NCBI GenBank assembly: GCA_015499985.1
Contig: JAAAUF010000165.1
Coordinates: 4,528-55,983, forward strand
Length of the DNA: 51,456 nucleotides
Reading direction: 5' to 3'
From: Haplosporangium gracile
Taxonomy: Eukaryota; Mortierellomycota; Mortierellomycetes; Mortierellales; Mortierellaceae
Part shown: in pieces, positions 1-10,390 of the stretch
Position numbering within the stretch: the stretch's first letter is position 1
How the letters are laid out: each line of letters begins with the position of its first letter
The notes under the pieces: model-generated
What the model saw: the letters and a program-made list of their open reading frames with translations, nothing else
What the model was told of the DNA's origin: nothing
Database searches by the model: none
Made by a program: the position numbers and the translations under genes

Positions 1-102
1 CTCGGTGGTCTCCTTGCCTAGAAGGCCATTGATCTTGTCTCCGATCTTTGAGACAAAACCTCCAATGACTGACAGGTGGGGATGGTCTTCGTTAAATGTC
101 AT
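1..102 (-). CDS. N-terminal 34 codons of an unrecognised protein (runs off the left edge)
   Basis: An ATG at 102-100 on the minus strand opens a frame that stays open to the window edge, exactly 34 codons. The peptide starts MTFNEDHPHLSVIGGF and continues with a Gly/Lys-rich amphipathic stretch. There is no signal peptide or membrane segment. I do not recognise the family. Upstream (about 120-260) the plus strand is purine-rich, meaning pyrimidine-rich on the coding strand, as for most genes here. A TATAAAA element sits at 294-288 on the same strand. The visible piece could be a whole first exon or only part of one. Confidence 0.55.
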   Translation of the reverse strand, partial: MTFNEDHPHLSVIGGFVSKIGDKINGLLGKETTE

Positions 103-287
103 GATGTGAAAGAAAAAAAATATAAACAAGTGCTTGAAAAAATGGATGGGTATATGGGAATGATAATGCAAAGAGGAAGAACCGAAAAGTACAAAACGGT
201 GGGAGGAGGAGATGGGGTGTGAAAGGTAGAGAATGGGTGAAGAAAAAAAGAAAAAAGTACGAGCGAGGTTCAGGGTAAACTGGTGGG

Positions 288-294
288 TTTTATA
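288..294 (-). promoter_or_regulatory. TATA-like element upstream of the left-edge gene
   Basis: Minus-strand TATAAAA, about 190 bases upstream of the ATG at 102, with a purine-rich plus strand between. The spacing would give a leader of roughly 160 bases. Consensus match only. Confidence 0.3.
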
Positions 295-997
295 TGTTTG
301 TGTGTCGACCATGATCGCGAGGACCCCGAGGGATCGTTGAAGTCCAAATAAAGAGACACGCGGGGAAAGTGAGGGAGGATGACATGAGACCCCCCATGAA
401 GTGCAGTGCAAACAAGGTTGAGAGCAGCGATGAATACTTTGGTGAGGCTATAACGGTGTCCGCATGGGTTTCAGAGCGGTGTGCTAAATACGGTGCCTGC
501 CCTGGTTCATTTGGTTCGTCATCGTGCTTTACTTGAATGCCTTTTGGTATTCGGCCTTTTTAACCATACTCATTAACTTCATCTCGTTATTTGTCTTGCC
601 CGTCTGTTCGTCTGTTTTTGAAGGAAAGGGAGAAGGAGAGAGAGAAAGGATCGTCATTGGCCCTCGGTAATTGCGAGGATTGAAAGAGCCCTTTTTTACA
701 CGGTTACTTTTTTCCAAACCCGAAAGACAGGCAGATCGGTCCGGCGGAGGAATTGATGGCATACATGTGTTTTTTTTTATTATTTAAGCATTCTCGGTTA
801 TTGCGGTTGTTTTCCTTCTTTTGTCCATCATCCTACGCCCTTCACCCTCGCGTTCATGAAAAACGTTGTTCCCTCTTTCCTTTTTTTAAAAAAGTGAAAT
901 TCGCCTCCGCCCAAGGCGCCATCAAAAATTGAGAGCTATAGATCATGGGCTGGTGCTGCTCTGCACGTGACACATGGGGACTGGTTTCTAGCTCAAC

Positions 998-1009
998 GGG
1001 CACGTGCCC
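998..1009. promoter_or_regulatory. Perfect palindrome with CACGTG core
   Basis: GGGCACGTGCCC is a perfect 12-base palindrome with an E-box/G-box core (bHLH or Cbf1/Pho4-like sites in fungi). A second CACGTG followed by AC lies 37 bases to the left (964-969). It lies far from both flanking starts, so the target gene is unclear. Confidence 0.3.
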
Positions 1010-2516
1010 GCTTCAAGAGGCCATGCTCGGACCTCTTTCGTTTTTATTGTTTGCTTGTCTAATTTTGTCCCGCCTTTCCCATCCCACCGTCCCGCCTCAC
1101 CTTTTCTATTTTTTTTTTTTTTTTTGGCTCTGTTTCCTCTTCTTCCCCCTTGAAGTTTATGCAGATCGTCATCACAGCTCATACAAGACTGATAGAGAGA
1201 GGTGGTTTGTTGCTGATGTCTTCGTTTTTGATTCAGTTCATCACCTCGAGTCAAAATCTGATCTGGAGAGTCAAAAAGCGGGAATAAATGGTGAAGGAAG
1301 GGATGAAGAGGGAAAGTGAAGGGAAGTAGGGAAAAAGAAAGTCAAAGAGAAAACAAAGTGTGAGAGCAATTTGACAAAAGGGAACAAAAGAAGGAGAAGA
1401 AGAGGAGGACTTTGATTCCACCTCGATTCAGATCATCCTGCAGAAAGAAGCTTAAAGAGTCGTTTGCTGTTATTAATAAAATATACGAGGATGGAGAGAG
1501 AACAATTGCGGAAAGGAGATGAAGGATGAATAATAGAATAATGAAAAGGTCGATGAGCAATTTTGTTCATATCGTGTGTATTTGTGGGGAGATAAGATGA
1601 GAACTATGCAGTAGTCATAACAGGAAATGAAAAATAAATTCGGAAGAACAAAATGAAGAAGGAAGAAAAGGTGGTCCCTGCTCTCGTCCTGTCGTTCTTA
1701 TGTCCAGTAGCCTTACTGTTCCCCTTCCTTACGTCGATACCTTCTTTTTATCATATCTAGTTCTGGTTTTGTTGGCAACTTGTCGCTGACGAGTGTTTAA
1801 TTGGCTAGGACTAGTGCCCTGTTTTTTTTTTTTCGCACGACCCCGGTCTGAGATACAGTCGCATACACTTTATTCTTCCAAAGAAGTGATACCCAGGCCA
1901 CTCTCAATCAAAAGACGGAAGGGAAGGGCACAACAGAGAGATAATAAAAAAAAAGCTTTTATCTTTGTTGCCGTGCACTCAGGGGTAGTAATAGCAACAA
2001 GCATGATTGTCTTTGCTGGCAACAGCAACAAGTCTATCCATGATTGAGTGAAAAAGAGAGAGAGATATGAGATATGAGAGATGGGTGATGCCTAGCAACA
2101 ATAACAGAGCAAACCTATAAAGTGATTGCGTGTGTTGTGTGAGTCTAATCAAAGTCGAGTGACTTTTTTGAGCTTGTTTCCGTCAGTCGGTTGGATTTTG
2201 ATCCGAGGGGTATATATCTTGCTTGCCTCTGCTTCTTTTCTTCTTCCTTTCTTCCCTTTCTTCCCATCTCTCCCTTCTTTCCTTCCTCATTACCTCACCA
2301 ACAGCAACCTCCATCCCTACGCTTCCCTTCCCTTCCCTTCCTTCCCTTCCGCTTATCCTTTGTCATCCTTACCTCTCCTCATCCGCTATTATTTACTCTC
2401 TTCCTCTTTCAAACTATTATCTTCTTCCTTTTCCTTGGCCACCCCTTTTTTCTATTATTTCTTTTTATTAGACAGGCTAGAGCGAACAAAGCCAAAAAGC
2501 AGCAAAAAAAAAGACG

Positions 2517-4947
2517 ATGGCCATCACCTCGGTCTCTTCCCCTTCTTCAGCCTCTTCTTCGTCATCTCCATCCCCTACCCTCACCTCTTCGTCTCCGGCT
2601 ACTTCCCGCTCCTCGCCCGTCTCCATGAGCACCGCTACCCTGAACATTGTCTCCAACGGCCACTTCTCGGCCCACCAGGACTTTCCGTCCCCCTCCTCGG
2701 CCGTCAAGGGTATCAACATCAATATCAACAACAGCATCAGCAGCAACGGTGCAGACATCAACAACAACCAAGGCATGGCCAGCTACTCCAACGGATTCTC
2801 GTCGAGCTTCTCTGCCTTTGGCTTCCCCGATAGCCTCAGCTCGAGCGTCCCAAAGTCGAGTCACAACAACAACAGCGTTCATATCGGCAGTCTGACGGAC
2901 GGTCTCGGTGGCCTGAGCTTATCCAGCTATGCTCCGACCACCACATCCTCCCTCAGCTCCGGTCTCTACAGCTACAACAACAATAACAGCTCTACTGCCA
3001 CCATCAACAACACAGGCAGCCTCCTCAGCGTCACCAACAGTAACACCCCTCCCGTTGGAGCCAACGGTGCCACCATCACTGCCACCGCAAACGGAGCCGT
3101 CCAGGAAGAGATCTCAACCATCTTTGTCGTAGGCTTCCCCGACGACATGCACGAGCGAGAGTTCCAAAACATGTTTGTTTTCACCCCCGGCTTTGAGGCT
3201 GCCACTCTTAAGATCCCCAACAAGGAGCCTCAGGAAGACGATGCCCTGACGCTGGATGTCAACGGAGTTAACCCTCGTAAGCAGATTGTAAGTGCCCTGC
3301 CCATCCTTTTTTTTATGTTATTACTTTCTTTGGGTCAGCCATCTCTTTCATTTATGTTTTTATTTGGTCCCATTCCACTTGCGGATGGGCCAAGTTGATC
3401 AGAGACTTTTTTTTTTCGCTGTTGTTGTTGTTGTTGTTGTTTGGCTCTTCTTTCTTTCGGCCCTATTTTCATCCCCAAAGTAAACAGATGACACAACGCA
3501 TGAGTTTGACCACAAAAACCACGCACATACACACACAATAGAAAATAGTGCACCAACCAACACAAGAGGCTAATCTGCTCTCATCCAAACGCAGTAAATG
3601 GGATTACATCAAAAAAAAACGTTCCTAACCATTTTTGTAACCTTCGTTCTTCTTTTATAGATTGGGTTTGCAAAGTTTCGCTCTCACCAGGAAGCTTTGC
3701 AAGCCATTCAGGTCCTCAGCGGTCGCAGGGTCGATGCCGAGAAGGGATCCTTGCTCAAGGCCGAGATGGCCAAGAAGAACCTCCACACTCGTCGAGGTCT
3801 CTCCAACGAACTGACCGTCGCTCCAGGTCCCAACTCAGCAGCCGCTATGCCTCCAACTCCCATTGGCGTCACCAGCAACCTCAACGGGATTAACAACAAC
3901 AACAGCAAATTGCCTCACCTTCTTCAGCACCGCAACAGCCTCGCTGGATCTGCTGCCTATGACGCCTTTCACTCTGTGCCTCCCAGCCCAGCTCTGCCAA
4001 GCGATCTCCTCCCGGCTCACGACTATTCTAGCAGCTACGACTTTTACGCGGACGTTTACGCACCCAACAGCACTGCGCTCAGCTTTGCCGAGTCCTTTGG
4101 AGGTCGCCACCAGTCCAACATCCAGCAGCAGCAGCAGTCGGATCTGTCGTCGTCTTTCCTGGGTCGCCAAAACACGTTTGAGATGAGAGTGGACCCATTG
4201 TCGATGGGCAGCTTAAGCAACGCTCCTGGAGGCCTTGCCGGATCCATTGCAGGATCGTTCCCCAACTCGATCTCCAACTCTTTCAGCAACAACCGTCTTA
4301 TTGGATTGTCTACCTCGCAGCGCTTTAACAAGAGTTTCTTGGACATTGATGCAGAGGCGCCTGTTTCAACTTCGGGATTCCTGTCAAAGTCGATCCCAGC
4401 TCACACTGAGCGTGGTTTCAATGGCACACTTTTCCACAACGATGATATGTCTAACGGTCGCTTCCAAGGACTGCCGATCAACACTGTCGCCGCTGCAGTC
4501 CTGGCTTCTCCTGGTATGGCTTCGCCCGGTCTCGCGTCGCCCGCCTTCCGCGCACCCGTCAACCCTGGCGACCAGAATCCACCCTGCAACACGCTCTATG
4601 TTGGCAACCTCCCCATGAACACGTCCGAGGACGAGCTCCGAACCTTGTTCTCCCGCTGCGTTGGATACCGTCGCTTATGCTTCCGCACAAAGTCGAACGG
4701 ACCGATGTGTTTTGTCGAGTTTGAGAATGTGGAGTGCGCGACCCAGGCCCTGAATGATTTGTATGGGAACCCGCTGAGCAACTCTGTCAAGGGAGGCATC
4801 CGCCTCAGCTTTTCCAAGAACCCTCTGGGAGTGCGCAACTCGATTGTGAACCAGCCCAGCGGACTTGGTCATCTCCACAACATGAACGGCACTTCGTTTT
4901 TGGATCGCCGTGACAGCATGAGTGCCATGTTTGACCAGCATTATTAA
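2517..4947 (+). CDS. scw1: Scw1/Whi3-type RNA-binding protein with two RRM domains
   Basis: Two exons, 2517-3287 and 3661-4947, joined in phase 0 across a 373-base GTAAGT...ATAG intron; 685 residues. The first 195 residues are Ser/Asn/Thr-rich and probably disordered. The first RRM (about 199-285) has an RNP2-like IFVVGFP and crosses the intron, with GFAKF as RNP1. A Ser/Asn-rich linker follows, with a short Gln run. The second RRM (about 563-645) has RNP2 LYVGNLP and RNP1 GPMCFVEF, followed by [15 protein letters not shown]. That last block is diagnostic of the fission-yeast Scw1 / budding-yeast Whi3 family, which binds mRNA and acts in cell-wall integrity, cell size and mRNA localisation (family knowledge). 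Its role here is inferred. The start follows a long CT tract and an A-rich leader. Confidence 0.88.
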
Positions 4948-6431
4948 CTGGGAATTCATGGCTCAGAGGAGTAATGACCTGTTCGTATCCTCCTTTTTTT
5001 CTTATTAACTTTTTTTATCCAACCTTGCATTTCACCTCCACTCTTTTATTTTGCTCATTTACTCATGTCATTCATTTTTGCATTTTCTTTCTCTTTTTTT
5101 TCCCTAAATCATAACACTCTTTTTTCTCTTCTTTCCATATCCTGGCCTTTCACCAAAAAGTTTTTCTATCCGCAATTTTTTTATGATGACTCCTATCTCT
5201 TTTTTTGCGTTCTTTGTTTGCTCTTACTTTATCAAGAAAGAACGCAGATAGTATTCCCATGGCTACCTCCCCCCTCCCCCCTCCCCCCTCCTCTACTATT
5301 CTTCTTCTTTTCTTTCTTCCTTTTTCTACGCAGACCAGCGAAAAGCATACCCCAGTATTTTTTTTTCTTTTTCTTTCTTTGCAGCCACAAAACCAAAACA
5401 AAAAAAAATATGCGACAGCGACAATCAAAAAAAATGCGATGAAGCAAAAGAAAAAAAAAACAACAAAGAGAGACAGAAAACTTACTATTTTGGCATTCCA
5501 TAGCATACAACAAATCATAGCATAAAACATACTTTTTAGCATTCACTTCGATCAGGACACTTGGTCGGATGTATGATGATGATGAAGGAGGAAGGAGGGT
5601 CATGTCCGATGTGTCTGTCTTTGTCAAGCCTTTTTGTGTGTCTTGGGTGAGATGGTGATCTCCAAGGAGAGGAGCAGCTTCCAGTAAGCACCTCCAAGAA
5701 GTAATAAGGCGAAACAGGACGGATTCCTCTTTTGGGTGCGTGTGTGCTTTTTTGGGTTGTTGGGTGCACGCTTTTGGTAGTGTGGAGGGATACGAAACTG
5801 AGAGGGAAAGGAAGACATGGAGAGGGAAACAAGACGTACCGAACGAACGATCAGGCCACGAGCACAGGGACAGGGGGTGCGGATGGACAAGCAAAAGGAG
5901 GAGGAAGAGTCAACAAAGGAGAAGTCGTAGTGGGAGGTCGTGGCTATTCAGCAGTCTGTCCGTTGTCGAATGTGGTGAAGAGGAGAAAGGAGGGAGATAA
6001 AAAAATGACAGGAGGGAGTGAGCTTCTTTGTGCAATTGAGAAGAGAGCAGAAGTAAGTAAGTGTCAAATGCCTGTGATGTGTGTGGGTGTCTGGAGTATG
6101 TTTGTCAATGGGTTATTGTCTATCAATGGATTCTTGGATGTGAGCATTCATTCATTTCTTTCTTTCTTTTTTGTTTGGAGAGGAGAGAGCGAGAATGAAA
6201 GGAATGGTACTTGATGCCAAAAAAAGGACAAAGAGGAAGAAAAGATAAGTACATGTGGGTCAGAGATGTGTGAGAAGAGATACCTACATATAAAAACAAG
6301 GGGTGACAACTTTTTGCCTAATGAGCTAAAAAAAAAGGTTATTTTTTTTTTTCACAATTGACATTCCTTTTCCTTCTCTCTTTTCTTCTTTTCTTCTACT
6401 TCCTCCATCCACTCTCTTTTCCAGTTGTACA

Positions 6432-6484
6432 TCTTCTTCTTCTTCATCATCATCATCTTCTTCTTCTTCTTCTTCTTCTTCTTC
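6432..6484. repeat. CTT/CAT trinucleotide microsatellite
   Basis: Near-uninterrupted CTT units with an internal block of CAT units, inside the pyrimidine tract upstream of the ORF at 6884. Confidence 0.85.
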
Positions 6485-6790
6485 CACCCTCTCGTGCTCT
6501 TTGCCTTTTTTCTTTTCTTTTTTCTTTTGGCAGAACCCACTCATTCCACATCCCCAACCATATCCATTCCATGTCCATTCCATATCCTTTCTTTGTTCCT
6601 CACATTCTTTTTTTGCACCCTGCCATAAGAAAATCCATTGCTCTCATTTTCACGCTCATAGTTAGTCTCACAAGTTCACAACTTAGAACTACAAAAAAAA
6701 TCCTTTCGCAACAGCAGATCGTACATGTTTCGTCCTCACTCCTTCTTTCCCATCTAATCCTTTCTATGTAATTCTTCTTTCTTTCTCTCT

Positions 6791-6813
6791 TTCTTTCTTT
6801 CTTTCTTTCTTTC
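6791..6813. repeat. CTTT tetranucleotide microsatellite
   Basis: Tandem TTTC/CTTT units about 75 bases before the ATG at 6884, part of the same pyrimidine-rich leader. The same unit on the opposite strand ends the window. Confidence 0.8.
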
Positions 6814-6883
6814 GTTCTCTCCTTCTCTTTCACCTTCGTTTTGTCATCCTCCTTCTGCCCCTTTTGAACCACCTCGCTCCATA

Positions 6884-8749
6884 ATGTCAGTTCAACAACA
6901 ACAATATCAAATACCACGATCGATTCCTTCGCCGACTGGCCGCTTCTCGCTCGAGTGCGACAGAACCAATCCCGGCCGTCCATCTTCATCTCCCTCACAA
7001 TTCAGCTCGACTCACAACCACTCCTCCTCCTCCTCACCCACATCCTCCTCTTCTTCAAGCCGTCGTTCTGCCCTTGCCAAAAACAAGACCTCCTCAGACT
7101 GTCTCTCATCCTCTGCACCTTCTTCAGCCTCTTCGTTATCAACCTACAGTCCCTTCAGCTCATTCGAAGACGATAATGATAGCAATATCAATAGCAACAC
7201 AGAAACAACGACGCCTAAACCCAAAAGAGAGCGCCCTCTTAGCAGATACAGCAGCCTCAAACAACAACGCCAAAGATGGGCATCATGGAGCAGCAATGTA
7301 ACTAGCGAGCAGCAACCGCAACAACAGCAACAACACCAAGGATCCAATTTGCCGTCAGTGCAGGAGGAACGCCTACCACAGCAACATTCTTTCGTAAGGG
7401 TATCAGCAACATCAACAACAAGAACAACAACAGTTGCGATGACAACAGACGATAACCGGGATACACCAATCGCATCGCCTGCTTCCTCGATGGCAGTCCA
7501 GACCCTTACGAGCTTAGCTAACTCCTCCCCTGTACCCCACACAACCGCCGTCGCCTACAACAAAACTGCCACAGCCTGCACCGCAACTTCAACCACCACC
7601 AACAACAACTACTCATCCAATCCAATTATGCAGACCCCGACCAGACAAAAGTCCGCTAAAGACAGAGTTGTAAAGCGAGAGCAGCGACGGCACTCATCCG
7701 ATGATGGCCTGGCGTTCTATCGTCGATCCGCCTCGTCTTCACCACCAACATCCTGTATCGTCGACAACATCAACAACAACAAGTATGCGATCCCACCCAA
7801 GTGCCGGATGGTGTTCCATATGCGCGACGAGGTTCCAAGACCTCGAGAGGAGGACAAGACCGAACTGAGCGAGAAGCGGTTCTATCAGTATCGACCTCAA
7901 CCCCAGCCCCGAGTGCGCATTCGCTCCTTGTACTCATCGTCTGACCAGGGCCAAGAGAAGGGATCGATGCTTTCGCCCCTTACCTCCACGTCAACACCTA
8001 TGAAAAAGCCCAATAGCGGCAAGTGTGCCAAAATGGTCTCGTTTAAGGAGCCCGAGTCTTGGAGGGATGTCACGCCACCACCACCTTCGCATCAACCTCC
8101 GTCATCTTTGTCGTCGTCTGCTGAGACCGAGAAGCAAGGAGATCCTCATGACACCAAGCAGGTCCGCATGCTGTTAACTCGCCTCAACATTCCTACTATT
8201 ATGGTTACCGAGCCACAGCAGCAGAAGCAGTCGACCTCAGCCTCAGCCTCCGCCTCCACCTCGACCCCGACCGCGGTTCGTCGCCCAATGTCCGAGCCCA
8301 TTCTATCTGGAGGTTCCACAGTGCTCTCGACCTCGTCGCCTTTGTCCTCCTCATCGTCCCCTTCTTCGTCAGCGCACCGCCACATCCAAGCGACTCGAGC
8401 AACATCGCCACCCAGATTCTCCTCCGCCTCGTCACCATCACTATCATCGTCTGCCGATGGGCCTCTGTCTTCCACTACCAGCCGACACCACCGCAGCCTG
8501 AGTATGACTGTTCAATCTACCTTTTCTTCCCCATCGTCTAATGTCCCGAGAAGGATGCAGGCTGGTCAGGGCCCGATGGTTGAAGAGTCAAAGACCAAAT
8601 CTGGGAACAAGTTCCTTCGATTGTGGAGGAGCGCGACCCAAAAGTATGGTAATCATCATCACCACAGCCATCAGTCGAATGGTGGTGTTGGGTTTTTGGG
8701 CGGTAAGGGGTCTGATTTGGAGCCTCTTGTCAGCATGGCCCGGGAGTAA
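6884..8749 (+). CDS. Ser/Thr-rich, mostly disordered protein of unknown function
   Basis: A single open frame of 621 residues with no intron needed. The ATG follows a 500-base pyrimidine tract. Composition is dominated by Ser, with Gln, Thr, Pro and Asn runs, so most of the chain is probably disordered. Better-mixed islands stand out: around 300-350 (RMVFHMRDEVPRPREEDK and a Tyr/Arg stretch), around 385 (KMVSFKEPESWRDV, a short motif like those that dock phosphatases or kinases), around 460-475 (RRPMSEPILSGG), and the C-terminus (KFLRLWRSATQKYG followed by a His run). Many RxxS sites suggest kinase regulation. No enzyme domain, signal peptide or membrane segment is seen. I do not recognise the family. 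Confidence 0.75.
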   Translation: MSVQQQQYQIPRSIPSPTGRFSLECDRTNPGRPSSSPSQFSSTHNHSSSSSPTSSSSSSRRSALAKNKTSSDCLSSSAPSSASSLSTYSPFSSFEDDNDSNINSNTETTTPKPKRERPLSRYSSLKQQRQRWASWSSNVTSEQQPQQQQQHQGSNLPSVQEERLPQQHSFVRVSATSTTRTTTVAMTTDDNRDTPIASPASSMAVQTLTSLANSSPVPHTTAVAYNKTATACTATSTTTNNNYSSNPIMQTPTRQKSAKDRVVKREQRRHSSDDGLAFYRRSASSSPPTSCIVDNINNNKYAIPPKCRMVFHMRDEVPRPREEDKTELSEKRFYQYRPQPQPRVRIRSLYSSSDQGQEKGSMLSPLTSTSTPMKKPNSGKCAKMVSFKEPESWRDVTPPPPSHQPPSSLSSSAETEKQGDPHDTKQVRMLLTRLNIPTIMVTEPQQQKQSTSASASASTSTPTAVRRPMSEPILSGGSTVLSTSSPLSSSSSPSSSAHRHIQATRATSPPRFSSASSPSLSSSADGPLSSTTSRHHRSLSMTVQSTFSSPSSNVPRRMQAGQGPMVEESKTKSGNKFLRLWRSATQKYGNHHHHSHQSNGGVGFLGGKGSDLEPLVSMARE

Positions 8750-9280
8750 GCCTTTCCTCTTGCCTCTCTTTTTTTTTCATTATACAGTTTTTTATTTTCT
8801 TTGATCGTCATGGTTGTCGATCAACTTCGGCGGCCCATTGCACCACTCATCCACAGTTTTTTCATATACCCATACTGCCATAATCATAATAGAACTTGCA
8901 CACATTTAATAAAAATCTTCACCCATTATCGTTGTCATTTCTCGAGCAAGCTCATTCCCCCAAAACATAAGCGTATGCGTGAGCGTGTGCAAAATATGGA
9001 GACATCAATACGCATTGTTGCTAGTCATGGTTCACACAAGCTTGTTATTAAGCTTGTTTTTTATTCCTCACATCATGTTTTTTTTTGTTTTGCATGAAAA
9101 AAAAGCTGCAGTCAATAACTCCATTTCCCCACGTGTGGGCTGGGTAGGTAGACACAACCTAGACAATCGAAGCTCCAAAGACACAAAAACAAAACAAAGC
9201 AAAAAAACCAGAACCCACATTGCGTGGAAGAAGGAAGAGAAGGAAGGAAGAGAAGGAAGGAGGAAGGAGGAAAAAGAAAA
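8750..9280. other. Convergent 3' flank of the Ser-rich ORF and the small secreted-protein gene
   Basis: About 530 bases between two convergent genes. AATAAA-like sites and T-rich runs are consistent with 3' ends, and an imperfect CACGTG palindrome lies at 9130-9135. No gene seen. Confidence 0.5.
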
Positions 9281-9832
9281 TCAGATGCGGATGTTGCCAT
9301 AGTTAACGGGATCGCGTTGCTCGTTCAAGATCTGGGAATGAACCTGGGAAGCTGAGAGTCCACCGAGACGGAGGCTGCGGATGGTGATCTGTACTGGGAT
9401 CTTGCCTAGTACTTCGCGTTCTTCACTTCCATTCTTATCCTCGTCTTCATTCTCGTCCTTGTTGGTGGGGTCAGAGACGACCTGGAGGCGGAAATCGATG
9501 TGGAGGGTTTGGCGGAGGATGTCTTCGAATTGGGACTTTGTCACTTGGAACACCGGCCGGTGGGCCTGGCCTTCGTCGTCGTCGTCGTCGTCGTCGTCGT
9601 GGGCGGTCTTAGGTTCGGATTCGGAAGGTGGTGTTGTTGGTGTGATGAAGAGTTTGGGGTGAGCGGTGTTAGTCTCGAAGGACGCGCCTGTGGAGCTAAG
9701 GGGGCCCAGTTGCGAGTCATCGCGAGGGGTGAGTCGTGGGAGGATTAGAGCCAGAGTTAAAGAGGACAAGCTGACAAGAGTATGGCCAGAAATGCGGGGG
9801 TAAAGGCAGAGAGCATATTGGATGAGATACAT
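9281..9832 (-). CDS. Small predicted secreted protein sharing permuted motifs with its divergent neighbour
   Basis: Single-exon frame of 183 residues. The first 32 residues form a hydrophobic, signal-peptide-like segment (SLSSLTLALILP at the end). An Asp run (79-86) precedes VFQVTKSQFEDIL (94-106). The C-terminus carries LRLGGLS (154-160) and, 21 residues on, NYGN (177-180), ending NYGNIRI. The same two blocks, with the same 21-residue spacing from LGGLS to NYGN, occur in the divergent gene at 10391, but there LGGLS...NYGN comes before FQVTK. The two genes are head to head with 558 bases between them. No known domain is recognised; the role (cell surface or secreted) is inferred from the leader alone. 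Confidence 0.7.
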   Translation of the reverse strand: MYLIQYALCLYPRISGHTLVSLSSLTLALILPRLTPRDDSQLGPLSSTGASFETNTAHPKLFITPTTPPSESEPKTAHDDDDDDDDEGQAHRPVFQVTKSQFEDILRQTLHIDFRLQVVSDPTNKDENEDEDKNGSEEREVLGKIPVQITIRSLRLGGLSASQVHSQILNEQRDPVNYGNIRI

Positions 9833-9867
9833 TGGGGTTGATGTTAGGCGGGTAGTTGTATGCTAGT

Positions 9868-9874
9868 CTTATAG
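9868..9874 (-). promoter_or_regulatory. TATA-like element for the minus-strand secreted-protein gene
   Basis: CTATAAG on the minus strand, about 36 bases upstream of the ATG at 9832, which would imply a very short leader. Consensus only. Confidence 0.3.
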
Positions 9875-10267
9875 AGGGAGCTATGAAAAGACTTGTACAT
9901 TCCATGGCGGATAACGCGTCGGAGGGTTTTTGTTTGGGTGAGAAGAAGGGATCAGAGTGGATGATCGGCGGTTTGATTGCCGCAAGGAATGATAATGATA
10001 CATGGTGTTCCTACGAAACACCTCCGACCCATCACTTCTTTCTCTCTCTAAAACAAATGCGCGCCTTGGTTTCCTGTCAGTCTGCGCCATCCCCGGAAAA
10101 TAACGCACTTTTCTCATCAAGTGCCAAACAGACGTTTTTTCGTAGTCTGTTGGATAGTTTGACCATGGTTTAACTTGACACCAAACAACAACTACTGCCA
10201 TCTTAACACTGTGCGAGACGACATACTGCAACGAGCAACTATTGCGGCTATGAGGGTGACAACTGCG

Positions 10268-10275
10268 TATAAATA
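10268..10275 (+). promoter_or_regulatory. TATA box (TATAAATA) of the plus-strand secreted-protein gene
   Basis: TATAAATA, 116 bases upstream of the ATG at 10391, followed by a CT-rich then CA-rich leader. It is one of the clearest TATA boxes in the window and suits a strongly expressed secreted protein. Confidence 0.55.
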
Positions 10276-10390
10276 ACATCCCCTCCGCGCCGCAAAAGTT
10301 GTTCTCCATCCTCGCTTTTCTCTTCATCCTCACTCACAACACACGGTCTTCCCCCCACCACCTACAACAAATAACCCCCACTCCCATTCC

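Larger units (their letters stand above)
103..2516. other. Intergenic region, left-edge gene to scw1-like gene
   Basis: No gene recognised. The left part is the purine-rich promoter of the minus-strand edge gene. CACGTG occurs at 964-969 and again at 1001-1006, the latter inside a perfect 12-base palindrome (998-1009). From about 2220 to 2480 the plus strand is a long CT-rich tract with a repeated CCTTCC pattern, which is the leader or promoter of the gene starting at 2517. ORFs here are low-complexity by-products of these tracts. Confidence 0.6.
4948..6883. other. Intergenic region between scw1-like gene and the Ser-rich ORF
   Basis: AT- and homopolymer-rich. It presumably holds the scw1-like 3' UTR, then a GT/AG-rich stretch (5570-6260) in which I see no convincing gene. 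From 6360 to 6860 the plus strand is almost pure pyrimidine, including CTT/CAT and CTTT microsatellites, and forms the leader or promoter of the ORF at 6884. Confidence 0.6.
9833..10390. promoter_or_regulatory. Shared divergent promoter of the two small secreted-protein genes
   Basis: This 558-base interval holds the starts of both genes. It has TATA-like elements facing each way (9868-9874 minus, 10268-10275 plus). A pyrimidine- and CA-rich leader runs from about 10305 to 10390 ahead of the plus-strand gene. The arrangement would allow coordinated expression (inference). Confidence 0.5.

Noticed and set aside
2126..2833. 235-residue frame overlapping the start of the scw1-like gene
   Set aside because: Leu/Ser/Phe-rich translation of the CT leader, then an out-of-frame reading of the scw1-like exon.
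5150..5894. Overlapping minus-strand frames of 98-220 residues downstream of the scw1-like gene
   Set aside because: Low-complexity Phe/Lys/Arg runs from A/T homopolymers, with no splice context or family resemblance.
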